Assembly (NCBI GenBank): GCA_003212315.1
Contig: QCQB01000002.1
Coordinates: 1-64,000 of the forward strand
DNA from: SAR116 cluster bacterium AG-447-C21
GTDB lineage: Bacteria; Pseudomonadota; Alphaproteobacteria; Thalassobaculales; Thalassobaculaceae
Length of the DNA: 64,000 bases
Direction: 5' to 3'
Both the position numbers and the translations under genes were made by a program. Below, piece after piece: positions 57,545 to 64,000 of the stretch (the stretch's first letter is position 1; each line of letters starts with the position of its first letter). A model generated the notes under the pieces. The model searched no databases. It saw only the letters and a program-made list of their open reading frames with translations, and was not told the DNA's origin.

Positions 57545-59947
57545 ATGACAAAGCGTATGCTTATAGATGCTACCCAAACCGAAGAAATTCGGGTAGTTAT
57601 GACAAGTGGGAACCGTGTTGAGGACTTTGATTTTGAAGTCGCAAGCCGGCGCCCATTAAAAGGCAATATCTACTTAGCACAAGTAACTAGAGTTGAACCA
57701 TCACTGCAAGCTGCATTCGTGGAATACGGTGGGAACAGGCATGGTTTTCTCGCTTTTAGCGAAATACATCCTGATTATTACCGAATTCCCATGGAGGATC
57801 GGGAAGCGCTATTAGCGGCGCAACCCGAGGACTCTGATTTTGCCGAAGAAGCTATCGAAAGAGAAAAAGATGATGATTCGCACTTAGATTCGAACGATGG
57901 TACTGGCGATGGCAATTTAGAATCAGTACCTGACACCAACTCTTTAACGGAAAACTCGAAAACTGATGAACCGCCATCCGTTGCCAAAAAACGGCGATAT
58001 AAAATTCAAGAAGTGATAGCAAGACGACAAATAATGCTTGTTCAAGTTGTCAAGGAAGAGCGCGGAAATAAGGGAGCGGCTTTAACTACATTTCTTTCCC
58101 TAGCTGGACGCTACTGCGTTTTAATGCCTAATACACCAAGAGGCGGCGGCGTTAGTCGTAAAATAATCAGCGCACTGGATCGCAAACGTCTTAAGAGTGT
58201 TGTAGAAGGTCTTAGCGTTCCAGAGGGGATGGCTGTAATCGTTAGGACTGCCGGCAGCCAAAGGACCAAAACTGAGATAAAACGCGATTATGAGTATTTA
58301 ATTCGACTGTGGGATGAAATACGTGAATCGACATTAGTATCAACTGCACCGCACCTTGTTCATGAAGAAGGCAACCTGATAAAGCGTTCTATCCGAGATC
58401 TTTATACACGAGACATCGATGAGATTTTAGTAGAGGGTGATACCGGATATCGACTTGCTAAATCTTTCATGAAGACGTTAATGCCTAGTCATGCCCGACG
58501 AGTCCAAATGTTCTCATCCGGCGGTATACCGCTATTTAGTCGCTTCCAAATAGAAAACCAATTAGACTCACTATACGAGCCAATAGTACAGCTAAAATCT
58601 GGTGGCTACCTAGTCTTAAATCAAACTGAGGCGCTGGTTGCTGTAGACGTGAATTCGGGGAAATCAACAAGAGAGCGAAATATAGAGGAAACCGCTCTCA
58701 AAACAAATCTTGAAGCTGCCGAAGAGGTAGCCCGTCAGTTGCGTCTCCGTGATCTGGCCGGCCTAGTAGTTATAGATTTTATAGATATGTATGAGTCTAA
58801 AAATCAGCACGCTATAGAACGTAAAATGAAAGACGTAATTAAGTCCGACAGAGCGCGCATTCAAATGGGTCGCATAAGTCAATTTGGATTGATGGAACTA
58901 TCCCGACAACGACTTAGGCCGAGTGTCACCGAATCAAGTACCCAGCCATGTCCTCATTGTGCGGGAAGTGGAGTGAGAAGATCAATCGACTCTGCTGCTC
59001 TGCAAGTTCTCAGAAACATCGAACAGGAAGGATTAAAGCAAGAAGCTAAGGAAATTTTGATCCAGCTTACCTCAGAAGTTGGATTCTACATTCTAAACCG
59101 GAAAAGAGACATTCTGGATGCCATGGAACAACGCTATGCATTTAAGATAATTTTAGAACCCAATGATAAGTTTTTAGGTGCTGAACATAAAATCGAAAGA
59201 ACTATACAAAAGACGGAGGAAGATAAGGTCAAGGAGATCATTGATATCACCGAATCAACCCGTGAGGAATTTGGTCATTCAAATGATGAGGCGACTAAAG
59301 CTGAGGAGACAGAGTCCCCAACACCAAAGCCCAAACAACGAAGACGTAGGATCAATAAGAGAAAAAATATAATAGCAACCGAGGATAATATTTCAAAAGA
59401 GCAGGATATAGTTTCGTCGGAAAACTCTAATGAAAGTTTACAAACGAATGATATTGATGAAGATGAAAGTACAAGAAGACGTAGACGTCGAGGAAAAAGG
59501 GGCGGACGCAGGAGAACAAGAAAAATCACAGACGCAGAAACTTCGCAACAAGAAGAGCATGAAGACAGTTCTCAATCGTCTCCAGTCGCTTCCATGGAAG
59601 CTGTAATCTCATCAGAAAATATAGAGAACAAAAGTGAAATAGATATCGATGGTGCTGGAAATTTATCGACTTCGTCTTCAACTAAAGATGCGAAGCCAGA
59701 TTCAAAACCGAAAAGACGGTCTAGAAAAAAAATAGACGCGCAAAAGTCAGTTGAAAAAGATGCTACTAAACCTGCTCGCAGAAGAAGAAAGTCCGCATCA
59801 GATGACGCAACTAACCCAAAATTAATTGATGAAAATAAAAAAGGTACAGGGTCGATACAAGATGACGCAACGCCAGACGAACCTGCCAATAGTGCCAGGG
59901 AAAAAGTCGCTCCGAGACGTGGTTGGTGGAATCGTTTGATTCAATAA
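57545..59947 (+). CDS. rne: ribonuclease E/G family endoribonuclease
   Basis: About 800 residues. The ATG at 57545 gives the family start M-T-K-R-M-L-I-D-A-T; the frame extends 12 codons further. The N-terminal S1 domain (about 35-190) has an acidic insertion of about 60 residues, typical for alphaproteobacteria. The catalytic DNase-I-like part carries V-D-V-N-S-G-K-S (about 363-370) and V-V-I-D-F-I-D-M (about 406-413). The zinc link is C-P-H-C. The C-terminal 250 residues are disordered with alternating acidic and Arg-rich segments (R-R-R-R-R-R-G-K-R-G-G-R) that bind RNA and partners, ending R-R-G-W-W-N-R. It starts mRNA decay and rRNA/tRNA processing in the degradosome. Confidence 0.96.
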   Translation: MTKRMLIDATQTEEIRVVMTSGNRVEDFDFEVASRRPLKGNIYLAQVTRVEPSLQAAFVEYGGNRHGFLAFSEIHPDYYRIPMEDREALLAAQPEDSDFAEEAIEREKDDDSHLDSNDGTGDGNLESVPDTNSLTENSKTDEPPSVAKKRRYKIQEVIARRQIMLVQVVKEERGNKGAALTTFLSLAGRYCVLMPNTPRGGGVSRKIISALDRKRLKSVVEGLSVPEGMAVIVRTAGSQRTKTEIKRDYEYLIRLWDEIRESTLVSTAPHLVHEEGNLIKRSIRDLYTRDIDEILVEGDTGYRLAKSFMKTLMPSHARRVQMFSSGGIPLFSRFQIENQLDSLYEPIVQLKSGGYLVLNQTEALVAVDVNSGKSTRERNIEETALKTNLEAAEEVARQLRLRDLAGLVVIDFIDMYESKNQHAIERKMKDVIKSDRARIQMGRISQFGLMELSRQRLRPSVTESSTQPCPHCAGSGVRRSIDSAALQVLRNIEQEGLKQEAKEILIQLTSEVGFYILNRKRDILDAMEQRYAFKIILEPNDKFLGAEHKIERTIQKTEEDKVKEIIDITESTREEFGHSNDEATKAEETESPTPKPKQRRRRINKRKNIIATEDNISKEQDIVSSENSNESLQTNDIDEDESTRRRRRRGKRGGRRRTRKITDAETSQQEEHEDSSQSSPVASMEAVISSENIENKSEIDIDGAGNLSTSSSTKDAKPDSKPKRRSRKKIDAQKSVEKDATKPARRRRKSASDDATNPKLIDENKKGTGSIQDDATPDEPANSAREKVAPRRGWWNRLIQ

Positions 59948-59978
59948 TATGATTGCGGTTTTTAACTAGTTAATAGTA

Positions 59979-61130
59979 TTATTTATTCAACCAAGTTTTT
60001 ATTCGTTTACAGGCTTCAATCATATCATGCTCCGCCCCGGAAAAAGATAACCTCAAAGTTGAGTTTCCCCTATCGGGATCAAAATCTAGGCCAGGGGTAC
60101 AGGCTACCCCTATCTCCTCAAGCATTCGTTTACAAAATTCCACACTGTCATTTGTAAAATGAGCAATATCGGCATAAATATAGAAAGCTCCGTCCGCAGG
60201 TGCTAATTTGTCTAATCCGCTTGAAGGTAATTCATTCATTAGAATTGATCGGTTTATCGCATAACGTTTGACGTTGTCTTCTGCTTCGTCATAACTATCA
60301 AAAGCCGCACTTGCGGCTATTTGGGACAAAGTTGGCGGGGAAATAAACATATTTTGAGCAAGACATTCAACGGATCGTGCTAAGTCTTGGGGCACTATCA
60401 TCCATCCTAAGCGCCAACCAGTCATAGAAAAATACTTCGAGAAGCTATTGATAATTATCGATTCCGCATGGGTTTCTAGGGCTGAAACAGGTTGTTGGCC
60501 ATAATTTACACCATGATATATTTCATCGGAAATAAGCCTAATCTCCTTTTTCTTGCAATAATTAGACAATTCCTGCATTTGCTGATAACCGATCATCGTT
60601 CCTGCCGGGTTTGATGGGCTTGCTATAATAAGACCATCTATTGGCTGCTGTAACTCTTCAAGCAGGGCAACTGTTGGTTGAAAACGATGCTTTAATTCAG
60701 TAGGAATTGATATAGGAGTGATCCCTAAAGATTTTAATATATTCCTATAGGCTGGATAACCTGGTGAGGCCATGACAACTCTGTCTCCTGGATCAAAAGC
60801 GGCCATGAAACTTAAGATAAAAGCCGCCGAGGACCCTTTAGTAGCGACGATCCGTTCCAAAGGTATATCTGCCCCGTACCAGCCTTTGTAATGTTTAGCT
60901 ATGTCGGCTCTTAACTTTAACAAACCAAGAGCTGGGGTATACCCTAATTTATCGTTCTCTAGTGCCGTTTTAGCTGCAGTTATGACTTTTGATGGGGCCT
61001 TTGTAGATGGTTGGCCAACCTCTAGATGCAGAACATCACCACCTTTGGACTCTCTTAACGATGCTGCTTGCATAACGTCCATAACAATAAAGGGAGGCAT
61101 CTTGCCTCTATCGGCAACTTTCAAAACCAT
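59979..61130 (-). CDS. class I/II PLP-dependent aminotransferase
   Basis: A 383-residue fold-type I aminotransferase of the AspC/aromatic group. It has A-T-K-G-S-S-A-A-F (about 91-99, PLP phosphate loop), S-P-S-N-P-A-G-T (about 168-175, with the ring-contacting Asn), and the Schiff-base lysine in N-S-F-S-K-Y-F-S-M-T-G-W-R (about 227-239). The terminal R-L-S-F-S-G contains the substrate-binding arginine. Donor and acceptor cannot be told from sequence. It is convergent with rne (31 bases apart) and divergent from the M48 protease gene. GGGAGAGGAAG serves as ribosome binding site. Confidence 0.92.
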   Translation of the reverse strand: MVLKVADRGKMPPFIVMDVMQAASLRESKGGDVLHLEVGQPSTKAPSKVITAAKTALENDKLGYTPALGLLKLRADIAKHYKGWYGADIPLERIVATKGSSAAFILSFMAAFDPGDRVVMASPGYPAYRNILKSLGITPISIPTELKHRFQPTVALLEELQQPIDGLIIASPSNPAGTMIGYQQMQELSNYCKKKEIRLISDEIYHGVNYGQQPVSALETHAESIIINSFSKYFSMTGWRLGWMIVPQDLARSVECLAQNMFISPPTLSQIAASAAFDSYDEAEDNVKRYAINRSILMNELPSSGLDKLAPADGAFYIYADIAHFTNDSVEFCKRMLEEIGVACTPGLDFDPDRGNSTLRLSFSGAEHDMIEACKRIKTWLNK

Positions 61131-61242
61131 TTTCTTCCTCTCCCTTTAAAATAATTCTTCTCAAGATCACCAAATAGAGATCAACATTTTTAATCCTTAA
61201 CCAGAAATGGGTCTACTTAAATCGAAACCAGCGTTATATTAG

Positions 61243-61248
61243 TATAAT
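61243..61248 (+). promoter_or_regulatory. candidate -10 element before the M48-dsbA operon
   Basis: A perfect TATAAT in the 287-base gap before the M48 protease gene. Seventeen bases further upstream there is no good -35 match, so this is a weakly supported promoter, about 170 bases from the start codon. Confidence 0.3.
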
Positions 61249-61417
61249 GGTTGCTAAATACACGATTCTATAAATCCGTTTCGTGATTGATTAAAGATTT
61301 GAATGGATGGAATGGCACGATACTTCGCTTTTCATACACTATGATTGCCGAAGTCAGTCTCAATGACCATTCATCAGAAGCTTAATTGGCATATGCAGCT
61401 TTGACATGGAGTGACGA

Positions 61418-62770
61418 ATGCGATTATTAGCAGTTTTCAATCTTATTACATTCGTTTTTTTACCCTTTTCCTTTCTGATTTCAGAACCAGCATTGGCTAA
61501 AAACAAAAGAATAATAATCGATGCTGAAATTCATCAATATCTCACAGAGCTCGCTAATCCAATTCTCAACGTCGCCAAAATTAATTTGGAAGACGTTAAA
61601 CTTCACATACTACAGGACAACGCTTTAAATGCATTTGTTGCTGGTGGGAAAAATATATTTTTGCATACCGGACTTTTAATCAGTACGGAAACCCCTCAAC
61701 AACTAAGAGGTGTTCTTGCACATGAAATTGGACATATAGCAGGCGGCCACCTAACTCGCATGTCTCAGGCTTATCGAGACGCTTCCAATTTTGCTAGTCT
61801 TGGATCAATTCTGGGTTTAGCTGCAGCTATCGCTTCAGGAAAGCCTCAAGCAGCGCCGACACTAGTCCACGGTGCGGGGAGCATAGCACAAAAAACCTTT
61901 TTGAGACATACCAGAGGACAGGAAGCCGCAGCAGACCAAGCTGCTGCGAGATACCTAATAGCTATTCGAGAGGGTCCAGGCGGCCTGTTAGATTTCTTAA
62001 GAATTTTAAAAGAAAAGGAGGCTGTTTCGTCAGATACTATACCCATCTATCTTAGAACACATCCACTAACCAAAGATAGAATAAAATTTTTTGAAAAGCC
62101 TACCTCCGTTCCAAACGATATCAAAAAGAGAACCACTCTTGGGCTCATAGAGCGACACAACAAAATGATTGCGAAGTTATTTAGCTTTCTAAGACCACCC
62201 TCAGAGACATTCTTACGGTATAAAAAATCAGAGAACAGTTACCTATCAAAATATGCATTCGCGATAGCACATCATAAAAACGCGGAAAGCCATAAAGCAC
62301 AAAAACTTCTCAATGAGCTAATCGCTACTACACCAATGGATCCTTACCTTTGGGAGCTCAAAGGGCAGATTTTTTTTGAATTCGCAAAACCAAAAAAAGC
62401 GCGTTCGGCCTATCAAAAAGCCCTTTCCATAAACGGGAATATCCCATTAATTAGGCAACAACTTACGCGGGTGGAACTAGCAATAAATTCACCAGAAACG
62501 ATCAGTTCAGCTCTTAAGAATGCAAAAATAGCCGCCCGGGCTCTCCCCAAGTCAGCTCTTTCTTGGCATAATTTGGCCGTTGCTCAGGGACGTAATGGCA
62601 AGATAGCGATGGCAAATTTATCTCTGGCCGAACTAGCTTTACTGCAAAATAACATGCATAAAGCCACTTTACATGCGAACCGAGCAAAAAAGGTTTTAAA
62701 AGAAAACACGCCTGCTTATCAAAGATCACTGGATATAATTAATACGTCTAAAAAAACCTCAAAAAACTAA
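61418..62770 (+). CDS. BepA/YfgC-like M48 metalloprotease with TPR domain
   Basis: A 450-residue periplasmic zinc protease. Signal peptide about 1-27 (ending P-A-L-A-K). The M48 domain has the H-E-I-G-H zinc motif (about 106-110, within AHEIGHIAGGH) and the third ligand region with G-Q-E-A-A-A-D (about 168-174). The C-terminal 170 residues contain TPR repeats (PYLWELKGQIFFEFAKPKKARSAYQKAL marks one; it starts near 309). E. coli BepA degrades stalled LptD and aids outer-membrane assembly; the same role is likely. GGAG six bases before the ATG. The thiol-oxidoreductase gene follows after 30 bases, and LptD needs disulfide bonds in E. coli, so the pairing is sensible. Confidence 0.92.
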   Translation: MRLLAVFNLITFVFLPFSFLISEPALAKNKRIIIDAEIHQYLTELANPILNVAKINLEDVKLHILQDNALNAFVAGGKNIFLHTGLLISTETPQQLRGVLAHEIGHIAGGHLTRMSQAYRDASNFASLGSILGLAAAIASGKPQAAPTLVHGAGSIAQKTFLRHTRGQEAAADQAAARYLIAIREGPGGLLDFLRILKEKEAVSSDTIPIYLRTHPLTKDRIKFFEKPTSVPNDIKKRTTLGLIERHNKMIAKLFSFLRPPSETFLRYKKSENSYLSKYAFAIAHHKNAESHKAQKLLNELIATTPMDPYLWELKGQIFFEFAKPKKARSAYQKALSINGNIPLIRQQLTRVELAINSPETISSALKNAKIAARALPKSALSWHNLAVAQGRNGKIAMANLSLAELALLQNNMHKATLHANRAKKVLKENTPAYQRSLDIINTSKKTSKN

Positions 62771-62800
62771 AGTTAAACTTGTTATTGGATAAGCCTACAA

Positions 62801-63592
62801 ATGATTTTTCGATTTAAAAAGCACCAATCAATATTGAATCTAAATTCTACCATAACCACTATTCTGTGTTTTATTTTCTTCTTTCTAACGAATTCCTCCT
62901 CATTGGAAGCTCAGTCTACCGATACTTTCACACCAGCGGAAAAGGCCGAAATATCCAAGCTTGTTCGTCAATATATTAAGCGTAATCCAGAAATCATATT
63001 AGAAGCCCTGGAAGACATACAGGAACAAGAAAAAAATCAGAAAGAAAAAGAACAACGCCTCCAACTGAAACTCAACGAGAAATTAATAGAAAGGGATACA
63101 GATGATCCTATTTTAGGAAACCTAGGTGGGAAAATTATAATTACAGAATTTTTTGATTATCAATGCGGTTATTGTAAAAGGATGTTGAAAATTCTCCTGG
63201 ATATCTCCAAGGCACATAATGATGTAAAGATAGTCCTTAAAGAATACCCAATATTAGGGCCTGTTTCGACATTGGCGGCACAGGTGGCTCTGGCAGCAAA
63301 AAAACAGAATAAATATGCAGAAATGCACGCTGCTTTGATGCAGTTAAAAGGACGGTTATCTGAAAAAGCTGTCTTTCAAATCGCAAAAGAGGTAGGCCTA
63401 GACACAGAACAATTGCAAGAGGATATGATGGACCCCAAAATCTTAAACCATCTGACACGAACGCGAGAGTTAGGCAAACGACTGATGATTAGAGGAACTC
63501 CTGCTTTCATAATTAATAACACTATTTCGCCTGGCGCATTAACAAAACATCAATTATTAGAGCTAATTGTGCAAGCAAGAGACAAAGGTTGA
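62801..63592 (+). CDS. DsbA-family thiol:disulfide oxidoreductase (Com1-like)
   Basis: A 263-residue periplasmic thioredoxin-fold protein. A signal anchor at about 14-37 is followed by a helical segment rich in Glu/Lys/Gln (about 45-95) that may form a coiled coil, then the DsbA domain: F-F-D-Y-Q-C-G-Y-C-K-R (about 113-123) with the active Cys-Gly-Tyr-Cys, and the cis-proline in I-R-G-T-P-A-F-I-I (about 229-237). The family introduces or isomerises disulfides in envelope proteins. It is the second gene of the M48-dsbA operon, with GGATAAG before the ATG, and converges on the MFS gene with only four bases between. Confidence 0.92.
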   Translation: MIFRFKKHQSILNLNSTITTILCFIFFFLTNSSSLEAQSTDTFTPAEKAEISKLVRQYIKRNPEIILEALEDIQEQEKNQKEKEQRLQLKLNEKLIERDTDDPILGNLGGKIIITEFFDYQCGYCKRMLKILLDISKAHNDVKIVLKEYPILGPVSTLAAQVALAAKKQNKYAEMHAALMQLKGRLSEKAVFQIAKEVGLDTEQLQEDMMDPKILNHLTRTRELGKRLMIRGTPAFIINNTISPGALTKHQLLELIVQARDKG

Positions 63593-63596
63593 GTAC

Positions 63597-64000
63597 TCAT
63601 TTGTTTGGGAATGGCTTCACGTCCCGACTAAACAAATAAAGAGTTCCTGAAATGAACAATACTATTGCAACAATCCCGAAAACTAACTGATATCCCGATA
63701 ATATAGAAAAATCATTAACTAAAAAGATCTCAACTAAGGAACCCGTTAGGCTTTGTAATATAAAAATAAAACCAACCCCCAAAAAATTCACGAATGTTAG
63801 TGCTCTTCCTGCATAATTCTCCGGCACATAGCCACGGCAGTGACCAGCCAATGTCACAAATATTGGAGATGAGATAGAGAAAACACAAAGCATGATGATA
63901 ATAAACGCTATGTGAGTTGTCGGGAAGATAGCAAGCCCTAAAAGATTTATTATCATAAGACTCACTCCTGTCAAAACCACCCATTTCCTTGTATTAAAAA
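63597..64000 (-). CDS. MFS transporter, 5' part beyond window
   Basis: The reverse-strand frame is open to the right edge, giving 134 visible residues that are the C-terminal part of a major facilitator protein. It has about four membrane helices (MIINLLGLAIFPTTHIAFIIIM, ISSPIFVTLAGHC, FVNFLGVGFIFILQSLTGS, LVFGIVAIVLFISGTLYLF) and ends R-D-V-K-P-F-P-N-K. The true start lies beyond the window, so any internal GTG at 63980 is not the start. Substrate is unknown. It is convergent with the DsbA-type gene. Confidence 0.8.
   Translation of the reverse strand, partial: FNTRKWVVLTGVSLMIINLLGLAIFPTTHIAFIIIMLCVFSISSPIFVTLAGHCRGYVPENYAGRALTFVNFLGVGFIFILQSLTGSLVEIFLVNDFSILSGYQLVFGIVAIVLFISGTLYLFSRDVKPFPNK

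Noticed and set aside
57250-57621. 123-codon GTG-started frame overlapping rne
   Set aside because: It has an AAGGA before it but a composition with runs of K, F and L typical of A/T-rich non-coding DNA, and it overlaps the rne start out of frame. Kept only as a remote possibility in the findings.

Overview
The window is a gene-dense, AT-rich chromosomal stretch of an alphaproteobacterium, probably a marine Rhodospirillales-like lineage. That placement is inference, resting on gene order (amiC, pbp1A and prfB next to rne; purC-purS-purQ-purL-bolA-grxD; DUF1192 and DUF1013 side by side), on single-gene families largely restricted to this class, and on many small oxidative and catabolic operons. 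No tRNA, rRNA, CRISPR array, insertion sequence or phage gene was found.

Layout. Positions 1-8.4 kb carry the end of a TPR lipid-free secreted protein, rpmJ, a DMT exporter and a metabolic accessory region: two paralogous COG3618 amidohydrolases bracket a class II aldolase, a ThDP-dependent decarboxylase-type enzyme and a very unusual short PLP enzyme. From 8.4 to 18.3 kb come msrP (without msrQ), an Lrp/AsnC regulator divergent from an Fe-S DinG/XPD-type helicase, an amidase/GMC oxidoreductase/hydratase operon, and a TerB-like protein coupled to a beta-hydroxyacid dehydrogenase. From 18.3 to 33.8 kb is housekeeping: groES-groEL with a CIRCE operator, a ferredoxin reductase-ferredoxin pair, ygfZ-DMT-purH, the purC-purS...purQ-purL cluster with bolA and grxD, and rpsD. 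Inserted antisense between purS and purQ is a two-domain protein, a TIM barrel fused to a methylglyoxal-synthase-like domain.

Positions 34-38.8 kb carry terC and a nadE-cysS-trmJ operon. Positions 39-47.8 kb look like a flexible catabolic/defence island: DUF1330, a hydroxychromene-carboxylate-isomerase-like DsbA-fold protein, an MhpA-type flavin hydroxylase, an MFS exporter, a glutathione transferase that seems to start at AUU, a carboxymuconolactone-decarboxylase-family protein, an EmrAB-type pump and a MaoC dehydratase. From 47.9 kb to the end the content is core again: DUF1192, DUF1013, a GlxA-type regulator, prpE, prfB (with the classic +1 programmed frameshift), PBP1A, AmiC, RNase E, an aminotransferase, a BepA-like M48 protease with a DsbA-type oxidoreductase, and an MFS protein cut by the right edge.

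The most noteworthy observations are the TIM-barrel/MGS-like fusion (27636-28685), the PLP enzyme that lacks several family-defining residues (3974-4987), the AUU start of the GST (43132), the frameshifted prfB (52038-53154), and structured intergenic segments at 28743, 38889 and 57199. All calls are from reading the sequence; no database search was possible.
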